In this document: positions 16,536 through 24,956 of the stretch, piece by piece
How positions within the stretch are numbered: position 1 is the stretch's first letter
How the letters are laid out: each line of letters starts with the position of its first letter
Source: Hydrogenoanaerobacterium saccharovorans
GTDB taxonomy: Bacteria; Bacillota; Clostridia; Oscillospirales; Ruminococcaceae
Direction of reading: 5' to 3'
Length of the DNA stretch: 64,000 bases
NCBI RefSeq assembly: GCF_003814745.1
Contig: NZ_RKRD01000002.1
Span: 124,001 to 188,000 of the forward strand
Program-made: the position numbers and the translations under genes
Notes under the pieces: generated by a model
What the model was told of the DNA's origin: nothing
Database searches by the model: none
What the model saw: the letters and a program-made list of their open reading frames with translations, nothing else

Positions 16536-16796
16536 TTGAAAGGATTGCCGGAGGAACGAGCAATTGCGCTCGGTACCTATATCATCGAGCATGGCGCAAC
16601 AGTGCGCAGCACCGCAAAGGAATTTCGAATCAGTAAAAGTACGGTGCACAAGGACGTGTCTGAAAGACTTCAAAAATTAAACCCGGAATTGTATAGCAAA
16701 GTAAAGCATGTGCTGGAAATTAATAAGCAGGAACGGCATATTCGTGGCGGCATGGCCACAAAAAATAAATATGCAAAACAAAAAAAGAACGGTTAA
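16536..16796 (+). CDS. spoIIID: Sporulation transcriptional regulator SpoIIID
   Basis: Mother-cell DNA-binding regulator of sporulation, 86 residues. The whole length matches the family: ERAIALGTYIIEHGATVR, the helix-turn-helix EFRISKSTVHKD, and HIRGGMATKNKY near the basic C-terminus. The start is TTG 16536, eight bases after GGGGAGG. It acts as activator and repressor in the SigE regulon. It is convergent with spoIIQ; the two genes are also adjacent in Clostridioides difficile. Confidence 0.95.
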   Translation: MKGLPEERAIALGTYIIEHGATVRSTAKEFRISKSTVHKDVSERLQKLNPELYSKVKHVLEINKQERHIRGGMATKNKYAKQKKNG

Positions 16797-16818
16797 AGCG
16801 CAGCTTTAACCGTTCTTT
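16784..16818. terminator. Terminator overlapping the end of spoIIID
   Basis: Perfect 16-bp stem AAAGAACGGTTAAAGC / GCTTTAACCGTTCTTT with a GCA loop. The stop codon of spoIIID lies in the left arm. The T-run is short, so termination strength is uncertain. Confidence 0.6.
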
Positions 16819-16863
16819 GGCGAATAGTCATGTCAGGCATTTGAAGATAACGCATCGAACAAG

Positions 16864-16958
16864 AGTGCCGACGGGACTATGCGCCAACTTTTTAACAGGC
16901 AAAAAGCCTGGTTGCCCCTGAGCCGCCCGACAATATTACATAGTCGGCTGAGGGCACT
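16864..16958. other. Structured intergenic element between spoIIID and spoIIQ
   Basis: AGTGCC (16864-16869) and GACTATG (16875-16881) can pair with CATAGTC (16939-16945) and GGCACT (16953-16958). A local hairpin CAGGC-AAAAA-GCCTG lies inside. On minus, a competing local stem forms from CCGAC / GTCGG and flanking bases. The spoIIQ stop codon is two bases away, so this may be its 3' structure or a small RNA; I do not recognise the family. Confidence 0.35.
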
Positions 16959-16959
16959 G

Positions 16960-17724
16960 TTATTTTAGTTTACCCATGGTTTTCAGCGGGTCAACAAATT
17001 TGCCGTCTTGCTTCATAGCAAAATGCAGGTGGCTTTCCAATTTTGCTTCCGCAAGGTTGGTGTCGCCCACCTTGCCAATTGGCTGAGCAATGGTTATGGC
17101 ATCGCCCTCTTTTACAGCTACGTCTTTGGCAAGGCCGCTGTAAATGCTGACAAGCTTATTCTCGTGGCTTACCTCTACGGTTTTGCCCCAAATGCCATTG
17201 TCGTAAACACGGCTTACTTTACCGTCTGCAACACAAAGCACATCGGTGCCCTTGGCAGCTTTCATGTCGATGCCGTCATGGGTACACCATTTGTCCAGCG
17301 TTGTGTTTTTAACCAATTCACCATTGCTGTATTGGTTAAACACTTCTGCCGATTTTATGGGCAGCGCGAATGCTGAAGTCTGCTGTTCGAGCGAAAGCAT
17401 TTGCTGTTCGTATACCTCGCCAGCAGCGGGCTGCGCCTCGGATGATGAGGAAGCAGTTTGTTCCGATGAGGAGGAGCCGGATGATACTTCTACGTTTGGC
17501 TTCGGTGTTCCCGCCTCCTCCAGCTCGGGGAAACCCCAACTGGATTCCTCGCTTACGATACTGCTTTGGGATGATGAAGATGACGGGGTACCTGTTATTG
17601 AGCCGAGAGTCTTATCCACAACAACCCAAGCAGCGGTTCCTGCACCTACCAGGCAAAGTGCCAGTGCCGCATAGAAACCTTTACCATTCAAAAAATTTGC
17701 TAGTCTGCCTTTGTTCGATTTCAT
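16960..17724 (-). CDS. spoIIQ: SpoIIQ-type M23 (LytM) peptidase
   Basis: Forespore membrane protein needed for engulfment and for the channel with SpoIIIAH. 254 residues: one N-terminal membrane helix (about 16-36), a long Ser/Glu-rich linker (about 45-105) and a LytM domain. Both metal-binding motifs are intact (HDGIDM and HLHF), as in clostridial SpoIIQ and unlike the B. subtilis protein, which lacks the first His; it may therefore be an active endopeptidase. GGAGGTG is 11 bases before ATG. Its neighbour spoIIID and a SigF-type promoter support the sporulation role over a general cell-wall hydrolase. Confidence 0.87.
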   Translation of the reverse strand: MKSNKGRLANFLNGKGFYAALALCLVGAGTAAWVVVDKTLGSITGTPSSSSSQSSIVSEESSWGFPELEEAGTPKPNVEVSSGSSSSEQTASSSSEAQPAAGEVYEQQMLSLEQQTSAFALPIKSAEVFNQYSNGELVKNTTLDKWCTHDGIDMKAAKGTDVLCVADGKVSRVYDNGIWGKTVEVSHENKLVSIYSGLAKDVAVKEGDAITIAQPIGKVGDTNLAEAKLESHLHFAMKQDGKFVDPLKTMGKLK

Positions 17725-17773
17725 ATTCTGAAAAACACCTCCGAAAGAAGTTAAAGTTTGTATTGCTTGAACT

Positions 17774-17803
17774 TATTTTGAGCAAATAAATTGGTATTTA
17801 TAC
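17774..17803 (-). promoter_or_regulatory. SigF/SigG-like promoter of spoIIQ
   Basis: On minus, GTATA, 15 bases, GCTCAAAATA, close to the forespore sigma consensus (GYATA and GGNAAHAHTR). It lies 50 bp upstream of spoIIQ, which is SigF-dependent in B. subtilis. Confidence 0.5.
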
Positions 17804-17848
17804 AGCCGATCGTGGGAACAATTTTATTACAAAGTTTGATTCGCCTGT

Positions 17849-17886
17849 TTTACACATTCTTTACACAAGCTTTACCGTGTTATGAT
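17849..17886 (+). promoter_or_regulatory. Pho box and promoter of pstS
   Basis: Three direct repeats at exact 11-bp steps: TTTACA (17849), TTTACA (17860), TTTACC (17871), each followed by five bases, then a -10 TATGAT (17881-17886). This is the arrangement bound by Gram-positive PhoP, with the repeats replacing a -35 element. The phoP and phoR genes follow in the same cluster. Confidence 0.8.
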
Positions 17887-17977
17887 ATTGCAAATTTTTT
17901 TAAAAAGGTACAATAAGCTTGCGAAATAAAGAAATAACAAGAATATGATTTGGGATCATTTAAAAGGAGAACGCGAA

Positions 17978-18844
17978 ATGAAGAAAATATTAGCAATTTT
18001 ACTAAGCCTTACCATGGCAGTTTCTGTTTCAGCCTGTGGTACATCCAACACTTCAGCATCCGATAAGCCTTCCGATACCGTATCCTCAGGCGGTACAACT
18101 CCTGCTACCGAGCTTTCGGGTAAAGTTTCTACCAACGGCTCCACTTCTATGGAAAAGGTAGTGGGTGCACTGGCAGAGGCATTTATGCAGCAAAACGGCG
18201 GCGTTGATGTTACTTACGACCCCACAGGTTCGGGCGCAGGTATTACCGCAGCAGCAGAAGGCACAACAGACATCGGGCTTTCGAGCCGTGCGCTAAAAGA
18301 TACCGAGACGGGCCTTACCGGCACGGTTGTGGCTCTTGATGGAATTGCAATTATTGTAAACAAAGCAAACCCTGTAAAAGACCTTTCGGTGGAGCAAATT
18401 GCAAAACTTGCTACCGGTGAGATTACCAACTGGAAAGATGTGGGAGGAAGCGATGGCCCTGTTGTTATGATTGGCCGCGAGGCAGGTTCGGGCACAAGAG
18501 ATGGCTTTGAGAGCATTACCGATATTAAAGATAAAGCAAAATACGCACAAGAACTTACCGCAACAGGCGCGATTATTGCTGCGGTAGAAGCAAATGCAAA
18601 TGCAATCGGTTATGCATCGCTCTCTGCGGTAAAAGAAACGGTAAAAGCAATTACGGTAGAAGGCGTAGAGGCAACCGAAGCAACGGTGCAAGACGGCACC
18701 TACAAAGTGCAAAGACCGTTCTTAATGATTACAAAACAAGGCGAAACTCTCCGCCCCGAAGTGCAGGCATTCATCGACTTTGCTCTGAGCAAAGACAATG
18801 CCGAAATCATTGTAAATGCAGGCGCGGTACCGGCTGTAAAATAA
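17978..18844 (+). CDS. pstS: Phosphate ABC transporter substrate-binding lipoprotein PstS
   Basis: High-affinity phosphate receptor, 288 residues. Signal peptide with lipobox VSACG and a Ser/Thr linker. Phosphate-binding landmarks are NGSTSMEKVVGALAEAF, DPTGSGAGITA, GLSSRAL and GREAGSGTRDGFESI. AAAGGAG lies before ATG 17978, which is preferred over the upstream ATG at 17945. A hairpin between it and pstC (18903-18939) probably limits readthrough to the permease genes. Confidence 0.95.
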   Translation: MKKILAILLSLTMAVSVSACGTSNTSASDKPSDTVSSGGTTPATELSGKVSTNGSTSMEKVVGALAEAFMQQNGGVDVTYDPTGSGAGITAAAEGTTDIGLSSRALKDTETGLTGTVVALDGIAIIVNKANPVKDLSVEQIAKLATGEITNWKDVGGSDGPVVMIGREAGSGTRDGFESITDIKDKAKYAQELTATGAIIAAVEANANAIGYASLSAVKETVKAITVEGVEATEATVQDGTYKVQRPFLMITKQGETLRPEVQAFIDFALSKDNAEIIVNAGAVPAVK

Positions 18845-18902
18845 CACGCAACTAAAATTTCATACTCCTCTTTTAAGATATTCGTTCAACAACATCTCCT
18901 CA

Positions 18903-18939
18903 AAACACCTCCATCTGCAAACGGCATTTGGGGGTGTTT
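18903..18939 (+). terminator. Partial terminator or processing hairpin between pstS and pstC
   Basis: AAACACCTCC pairs with GGGGGTGTTT (one G-U pair). It has no strong T-run and no promoter is obvious after it, so pstCAB probably depend on readthrough. Confidence 0.55.
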
Positions 18940-19012
18940 GCATCAAAAGCTATTTAGGTAAAGTTTTTATAAATCAAGGCGCGCACAGCGCACCTGCATA
19001 GGAGAACTTTCA

Positions 19013-19885
19013 ATGAAGCTGAAAAAAATAACAGAAAAAATTATGAATACCGTCTTTTTTTTCTGCGGTATGGTTGCCATTGCATCGGTCATGCTGATAA
19101 GTGTTTATATGGTTTTATCAGGGCTGCCTGCCATCAAAGAGATTGGGCTGACCAATTTTTTATTCGGTAAGGTATGGCAAAGCACTGCAACCGAGCCCAA
19201 ATTTGGTATCCTGCCGTTTATACTTACATCAGCATACGGTACTGCGGGTGCTATCCTGATTGGGGTGCCTGTGGGGTTACTTACTGCGGTGTTTCTCTCA
19301 AAAGTTGCGCCGCCCAAACTGGCAAATACTGTGCGCCCGGCGGTGGAGCTGCTGGCGGGGATCCCGTCTGTAGTATACGGTTTGGTGGGTATGATTATTT
19401 TGGTGCCTGCCATTGCAAAAGCATTCAAACTGGCAAACGGTTCTTCGCTGTTTGCTGCTATTTTGGTACTGGCAATTATGATTCTGCCCTCCATCATCAG
19501 TGTGTCTGAAACTGCGCTTAATGCAGTGCCGCCCGAGTACGAAGAGGCATCTCTTGCACTGGGTGCAACCAAAATAGAAACCATCTTTAAAGTAAGCATA
19601 CCTGCGGCGCGCAGCGGTATAGCAGCCGGCATTGTTCTGGGTATTGGGCGTGCCGTAGGCGAGGCAATGGCAGTGATTATGGTTGCCGGTAATGTGGCAA
19701 ATATGCCAAAACTGTTTGGGTCGGTCACATTTCTTACCACCGCGGTATCCAAAGAGATGGCATATGCATCGGGCTTGCAAAAACAGGCATTGTTCAGCAT
19801 TGCGCTCATCCTATTTATTTTTATTATGATTATTAACGTGACGCTCAACTTAATTTTAAAAAAGGGTGGCGGAGGTGAAAAATGA
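19013..19885 (+). CDS. pstC: Phosphate ABC transporter permease PstC
   Basis: Membrane subunit, 290 residues, six predicted helices. The cytoplasmic coupling loop contains EEASLALGATKIETIFKV and the family block GIGRAVGEAMAVIMVAGN. AGGAG lies seven bases before ATG. Its TGA overlaps the pstA ATG (ATGA), so the two are translated together. Confidence 0.95.
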   Translation: MKLKKITEKIMNTVFFFCGMVAIASVMLISVYMVLSGLPAIKEIGLTNFLFGKVWQSTATEPKFGILPFILTSAYGTAGAILIGVPVGLLTAVFLSKVAPPKLANTVRPAVELLAGIPSVVYGLVGMIILVPAIAKAFKLANGSSLFAAILVLAIMILPSIISVSETALNAVPPEYEEASLALGATKIETIFKVSIPAARSGIAAGIVLGIGRAVGEAMAVIMVAGNVANMPKLFGSVTFLTTAVSKEMAYASGLQKQALFSIALILFIFIMIINVTLNLILKKGGGGEK

Positions 19886-20778
19886 TGGTGAATCATAACC
19901 ACGGCAAAAGCCAAACTGCAAACGCTTTTCGTCTTTCAAAAAAACGCAAAAGCTACGACACCGTCATCAAAGGCTTATTGTACCTTGCGGCGTTCATCAC
20001 ATTTGCGTTACTGGTGGGGCTGATTGGCTACATCTTTTACCGCGGGTTGGGCAACATCACTTGGCCGCTGCTTTCTACCTCGCCCAGTGCTTTAAAGGGT
20101 ACTATTGGTATATTGCCTAACATTTTAAACACATTGTATATTATTTTAATCAGCCTTGTCATCGTTTTGCCGCTTGGCATTGGTGCGGCAATTTACCTTA
20201 CCGAATACGCAACCAACAAAAAATTGGTTTGGCTGATTGAGTTTACAACCGAAACACTCACCGGTATCCCGTCTATTATCTTTGGTTTGGTGGGGATGCT
20301 GTTTTTCGTGCAGTTTTGTAATTTGCAAACCTCGCTGATTGCAGGTGCACTTACACTGGTGATTATGATTTTGCCCACCATTGTACGCACCACGCAAGAG
20401 AGCCTTAAAACGGTGCCTGTCTCTTACCGCGAAGGTGCGTTGGGGCTTGGTGCCACCAAATGGTATATGATACGAACCATTATTTTGCCAAGCACCATCG
20501 ACGGGATTGTAACCGGGTGCATTCTTGCCATCGGGCGCATTGTGGGCGAATCGGCTGCGCTGCTGTTTACGGCAGGCATCGGCTCGGTGGTTGCCAAAAA
20601 CATTTTTGCCGCAATGACGCGCTCCGGTGGTACCCTTTCTGTGGCGCTGTATGTGTATGTGTTTGAGCGGGGCGAATTTAATGTTGGCTTTGCCATTGCT
20701 GCAATCTTGATGATTTTGGTGCTCATCATCAACTTTGGCGCAAAAGCAGTAAACAAGAAGTTGAAAAATAAGTTCTAA
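19882..20778 (+). CDS. pstA: Phosphate ABC transporter permease PstA
   Basis: Second membrane subunit, 298 residues. After a basic N-terminus it has six helices, with REGALGLGATKWYMIRTI as the coupling loop and AIGRIVGESAALLFTAG. It pairs with PstC to form the phosphate channel. The start is ATG 19882, overlapping pstC by four bases; ATG 19885 is also possible. Confidence 0.95.
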   Translation: MMVNHNHGKSQTANAFRLSKKRKSYDTVIKGLLYLAAFITFALLVGLIGYIFYRGLGNITWPLLSTSPSALKGTIGILPNILNTLYIILISLVIVLPLGIGAAIYLTEYATNKKLVWLIEFTTETLTGIPSIIFGLVGMLFFVQFCNLQTSLIAGALTLVIMILPTIVRTTQESLKTVPVSYREGALGLGATKWYMIRTIILPSTIDGIVTGCILAIGRIVGESAALLFTAGIGSVVAKNIFAAMTRSGGTLSVALYVYVFERGEFNVGFAIAAILMILVLIINFGAKAVNKKLKNKF

Positions 20779-20795
20779 ATTAGGGGATAGATAAC

Positions 20796-21551
20796 ATGGA
20801 AAACATGATCACCACCAAAGACCTTGACCTGTTTTACGGCGCTTTTCAGGCGCTTAAAAAAATCAACCTCGAAATACCCGAGCACGAAATCACCGCTCTC
20901 ATTGGGCCCTCCGGCTGCGGAAAATCAACCTTTTTAAAAACGCTCAACCGGATGAACGACTTGGTTGCAGGCGTTAAAATTACCGGAGAGGTGCTTTACC
21001 GCGGGCAAGATATTTTTGCCCCCGAGGTAGATGTGACATGGCTGCGCAAACGCATCGGGATGGTGTTCCAAAAGCCCAATCCGTTTCCGATGACCATCTA
21101 CGACAATATTGCGTACGGCCCCCGCTTGCACGGTACGCATTCCAAAGCCGAACTCAACGACCTTGTAGAAAAAAGCCTGCGCGGTGCGGCTTTGTGGGAT
21201 GAGGTAAAAGATCGGCTGAAAAAATCGGCACTTGGCCTTTCGGGCGGGCAGCAGCAGAGAATGTGCATTGCACGTGCGCTGAGTGTACAGCCCGATGTTA
21301 TATTAATGGATGAACCCACCTCTGCACTCGACCCCATTTCTACTATGAAAATTGAAGATTTGATGAGTGACCTCAAAGAGCAATACACCGTTGTAATTGT
21401 TACCCACAACATGCAGCAAGCGGCGCGTATATCCGATAAAACCGCGTTTTTTCTGTTAGGCGAAATGATTGAATTCAGCGATACTGAGCGCATGTTCTCA
21501 ATGCCGAGAGACAAACGCACCGAAGATTACATCACCGGACGATTTGGATAA
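20796..21551 (+). CDS. pstB: Phosphate ABC transporter ATPase PstB
   Basis: ATPase of the phosphate importer, 251 residues. Walker A GPSGCGKSTFLKTLNRMND is the PstB form, followed by the Q-loop FQKPNPFPMTIYDNIAYGPR, signature LSGGQQQRMCIARAL, Walker B ILMDEPTSALDP and the switch His in VTHNMQQA. It also takes part with PhoU and PhoR in sensing phosphate. AGGGGATAG is the ribosome binding site. Confidence 0.97.
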   Translation: MENMITTKDLDLFYGAFQALKKINLEIPEHEITALIGPSGCGKSTFLKTLNRMNDLVAGVKITGEVLYRGQDIFAPEVDVTWLRKRIGMVFQKPNPFPMTIYDNIAYGPRLHGTHSKAELNDLVEKSLRGAALWDEVKDRLKKSALGLSGGQQQRMCIARALSVQPDVILMDEPTSALDPISTMKIEDLMSDLKEQYTVVIVTHNMQQAARISDKTAFFLLGEMIEFSDTERMFSMPRDKRTEDYITGRFG

Positions 21552-21584
21552 ATAGGACTGTATTTTAGTAAGGAGAGAATAAGA

Positions 21585-22253
21585 ATGACTGCACGTTCAA
21601 CCTTTGAAACAGAGCTGGAACAGCTCAACCTCGACCTCATCAAAATGGGCGGCATGATTGAAGAAGCCATTGCAAAATCCATCGGCGCGCTTGAAACGTC
21701 CGATACAAACATTGCCAATGAGATTATCTCTGCCGACCGCACGGTAGATGATATGGAAAAACAAATCGAAGCGCGCTGCCTGCGCCTGCTGATGCGCCAA
21801 CAGCCCGTTGCGCGCGACCTTCGCGCCATTTCTACCGCACTAAAAATGATTACCGATATGGAGCGCATAGGCGACCATGCGGCTGATATTGCCGAACTCA
21901 CCATTCGGCTGGACAGCAATAAGCCGCTTTCGATGGCACAGCATATCCCCGAAATGGCAGACATCGCCACGCAAATGGTGCGCGCCTGCGTAAAATCGTT
22001 TATCGACAACAATTTGGAACAGGCGAAAGAAACCATTGCGCGTGATGACGAAGTGGATGACCTGTTTAATGTGGTGCGCGATGAGCTGATCAAAACACTT
22101 TCAGGCGAGAGTGATGCCGAAAAGGCAAATCAAGCAATCGACCTGATGATGATTGCTAAATATCTGGAGCGCATCGGTGACCATGCCGTAAATATTTGCG
22201 AATGGGTTGTTTTTTACGATACAGGCCTGCACAAACAAACTCAAATTATGTAA
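21585..22253 (+). CDS. phoU: Phosphate signalling regulator PhoU
   Basis: Negative regulator linking the Pst transporter to PhoR, 222 residues, all helical. The two PhoU repeats are visible: DLRAISTALKMITDMERIGDHA in the first half and DLMMIAKYLERIGDHAVNI in the second, each with the metal-binding ERIGDHA. AAGGAG before ATG. It sits between pstB and phoP in the usual order. Confidence 0.95.
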   Translation: MTARSTFETELEQLNLDLIKMGGMIEEAIAKSIGALETSDTNIANEIISADRTVDDMEKQIEARCLRLLMRQQPVARDLRAISTALKMITDMERIGDHAADIAELTIRLDSNKPLSMAQHIPEMADIATQMVRACVKSFIDNNLEQAKETIARDDEVDDLFNVVRDELIKTLSGESDAEKANQAIDLMMIAKYLERIGDHAVNICEWVVFYDTGLHKQTQIM

Positions 22254-22354
22254 TATATGGTATAATAACCTTGATGCAATTGCGCAATAATACCGCTGCC
22301 GCGTTGCGGCTGTGGCTCTATAGATACAAACATACAACAGGAGGAGGTGCCTCT

Positions 22355-23056
22355 ATGAATCATCTTATTTTTGTTACAGAGGATGAGGACAATATCAGAG
22401 AACTGCTGCGTTGCACGATTGAAAGCTTTGGCTATGCGGTAGAGTGCTTTGAAACTGCCGAGGATTTGCTGGAACGGCTGAAAACAACCGTCCCCTCTCT
22501 CATCCTGCTGGATATTATGCTGCCGGGAATGGATGGACTGGAAGCACTGAAAAAAATCAAAAAGAACCCCGCATCTGCTGCCGTACAGGTGCTTTTGCTT
22601 ACGGCAAAGTCGAGCGAGGTGGATAAAGTGCGCGGGTTGGATTTGGGTGCAGAAGACTATATTACCAAACCATTCGGCGTATTGGAGCTCAATGCACGCA
22701 TCCGCACTGCGCTGCGGCGGTTGGAAAGCCCAACCTCGGCAGCGGTTGAACAAGAGGTGCTGCGCGGTAAAGATATTACGCTGGATGTACAAAACCGCGA
22801 GATAACATTGGACGGGGCACCGGTAGAGCTGACCTTAAAAGAGTTTGACCTGCTTAAAATATTAATGACAAACAACAACCGTGTGGTAGAACGTGAAGAA
22901 CTGCTCAACAGTATTTGGGGCTACGATTATGTAGGTGAAACCCGTACACTGGATATGCACATCAAAACCCTACGTGCCAAACTTGCCGACAATGCCGAAA
23001 GCCCGCGTTTTATTAAAACGGTGCGCGGTATCGGCTACAAATTTATTGGGAATTGA
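22355..23056 (+). CDS. phoP: Response regulator, PhoP/PhoB type (OmpR family)
   Basis: Transcription factor of the phosphate two-component system, 233 residues. The receiver domain has the acidic pocket EDED, phospho-acceptor D53 in LLDIMLPG and the Lys in ITKPF. The C-terminal winged helix has ELTLKEFDLLKILMTN and SIWGYDYVGETRTLDMHIKTLR. The start is ATG 22355 with AGGAGGAGGTG; the longer frame reaches into phoU. It is expected to bind the Pho box upstream of pstS. Confidence 0.93.
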   Translation: MNHLIFVTEDEDNIRELLRCTIESFGYAVECFETAEDLLERLKTTVPSLILLDIMLPGMDGLEALKKIKKNPASAAVQVLLLTAKSSEVDKVRGLDLGAEDYITKPFGVLELNARIRTALRRLESPTSAAVEQEVLRGKDITLDVQNREITLDGAPVELTLKEFDLLKILMTNNNRVVEREELLNSIWGYDYVGETRTLDMHIKTLRAKLADNAESPRFIKTVRGIGYKFIGN

Positions 23057-23092
23057 TACCTCAAAATCAGTGCTGAATAACAGAGGTGTAAC

Positions 23093-24820
23093 ATGAAAAA
23101 GTACATTATAATCCGCTGCATTTTTTTATGTGTGGCGGTGGTGCTGCTATCGGGGCTTGCCAGTGCGGTGATTTTGCAATATAGCAAAGAGCAAGCGATT
23201 GTGCGCAACATGAAGGACATCTTAATGTCGATTTCGTTGCAGGACGAGACTGCAAATAAAGATTATGATGCCTTTGCAAAGGCATATACCAAGCTCTCTT
23301 TCGAATACCGCATCACCGTCATCAATAAATCGGGCGAGGTATTGGGCGACTCCAACTTTAATTATACCGATATGCCGAACCACGCTGACCGTCCCGAAAT
23401 CAAACAGGCAATTGCCGCGGGTACAGGATATGAAAAGCGTTCGTCCGAAACGTTTGGCAAACCCATGCTGTATGTGGCACTGCGCGATGGCGACATTATT
23501 TACCGCATTGCCTCGCCGGTAGATACCATCAATGCAACGTTTGTGGATTTGCTGCCCGCACTGCTGGCTGGTTTGGTGCTTGCCCTCATTATCTCGCCGG
23601 TTTTGGCGGCATCAACGGCAAAGAGCATTACAAAACCCCTTGCAAATGTGGCAGACAGCTTAAAAACCCTCGACAGCGAGGATTACGATATTAAAGTAAT
23701 GCCGAGTGAATTTGATGAACTGCAGCCGATTGCAAGCACCATCAATTCACTTACCAAGCATATCTCCGAGACGATGCGCGAGCTTGCTGACCAAAAAGAA
23801 AAGACAGATTATTTGCTTAACAATATGGAAGATGGACTTATCTTGGTGGATAACAACATGCGTGTACTGCAAATTAATACAGCCGCGCAAAAAATTTTGG
23901 GCGAGAGCAAAAGCGTAGAGGGTAAAAATTTATTAATGCTTACCAATAAGCCCAAGTTGTTTGAAGCAGTACAAAATGCGGTGCAAAATGGGGTGTCTAC
24001 CCTGTTCGATTTCAACAGCAGCGAAACTGCGGGCATGGTGCTTTCGGTTCACGTCACAGCCATACATTCCGATTGGATGGCACAGGGCAAGGCGAACGGT
24101 GCAGTCATCCTTATCACCGATGTGACGCAGGAGCGGCAGGCAGAAAGGATGCGTAGCGAGTTTGTTGCCAATGCCTCGCACGAGCTGAAAACCCCCATTA
24201 CTTCTATCGGTGGTTTTGCCGAGCTGCTTGCAGCAGGTGTGGTGAAAGACCCCGACAAGGTGCAGGATTACCTGGTGCGCATTAAAAACGAAACACAGCG
24301 TATGGCACTGCTTATCGAAGATATTCTCAAACTTGCGAGTATCGAAAACAGCGAACAAAACGAGCAGAGTTTTGAGCCTGTAGACCTTAAAGAAGTGATT
24401 GAAGAAGTGATAGAAAACATACAGCCTCAAATAACAGCGCGCAATGTTACGGTTACCGCCGACGCGCAGGATGTGGTTATTCATGCAGTGCCCGATGATA
24501 TGGAGGCATTGGTACAGAACCTGTTGGATAACGCGGTAAAATACAACCACGATGGGGGAAGTGTTACCGTAAAGCTTGAAAAACAAGGGGGCAAGGTTTG
24601 TTTTTCTGTAGCGGATACAGGCATTGGAATACGGTACGAAGACCAGCCCCGCATTTTTGAACGGTTTTACCGCGTAGACAAAGGCAGAAGCCGCAAGGTT
24701 GGCGGAACAGGATTGGGGCTTTCGATTGTAAAGCATGTAGTATCAAAATACGGCGGAGAAATATTTTTAAAAAGTATAGACGGCAAGGGTACCGCCATTT
24801 CGGTTACGATCCCGCTTTAA
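23093..24820 (+). CDS. phoR: Sensor histidine kinase, PhoR type
   Basis: Membrane sensor kinase, 575 residues. First helix about 5-28, an extracytoplasmic sensor of roughly 120 residues, second helix about 148-170, a HAMP domain, a PAS domain (about 235-340), the HisKA domain with H363 in NASHELKTPI, and a HATPase domain with N, G1 (DTGIG) and G2 (GGTGLGLSIV) boxes. Gene order and architecture match PhoR of Gram-positive bacteria. It ends at a strong bidirectional terminator. Confidence 0.93.
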   Translation: MKKYIIIRCIFLCVAVVLLSGLASAVILQYSKEQAIVRNMKDILMSISLQDETANKDYDAFAKAYTKLSFEYRITVINKSGEVLGDSNFNYTDMPNHADRPEIKQAIAAGTGYEKRSSETFGKPMLYVALRDGDIIYRIASPVDTINATFVDLLPALLAGLVLALIISPVLAASTAKSITKPLANVADSLKTLDSEDYDIKVMPSEFDELQPIASTINSLTKHISETMRELADQKEKTDYLLNNMEDGLILVDNNMRVLQINTAAQKILGESKSVEGKNLLMLTNKPKLFEAVQNAVQNGVSTLFDFNSSETAGMVLSVHVTAIHSDWMAQGKANGAVILITDVTQERQAERMRSEFVANASHELKTPITSIGGFAELLAAGVVKDPDKVQDYLVRIKNETQRMALLIEDILKLASIENSEQNEQSFEPVDLKEVIEEVIENIQPQITARNVTVTADAQDVVIHAVPDDMEALVQNLLDNAVKYNHDGGSVTVKLEKQGGKVCFSVADTGIGIRYEDQPRIFERFYRVDKGRSRKVGGTGLGLSIVKHVVSKYGGEIFLKSIDGKGTAISVTIPL

Positions 24821-24904
24821 AAAGGAAATTGCCCAAGAAATATTGTAATCACAGAGATGGGAAAATAAGTTTTTGATATTCTATAATAGAGCAACCTGCA
24901 ACAA

Positions 24905-24937
24905 AAAAAGCCTGTATCTGCACGATACAGGCTTTTT
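24905..24937. terminator. Bidirectional terminator after phoR
   Basis: Perfect 14-bp stem AAAAAGCCTGTATC / GATACAGGCTTTTT. It serves phoR on plus and the flavin reductase gene on minus. Confidence 0.9.
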
Positions 24938-24956
24938 GGTCGAGTTTCATCTTTTA

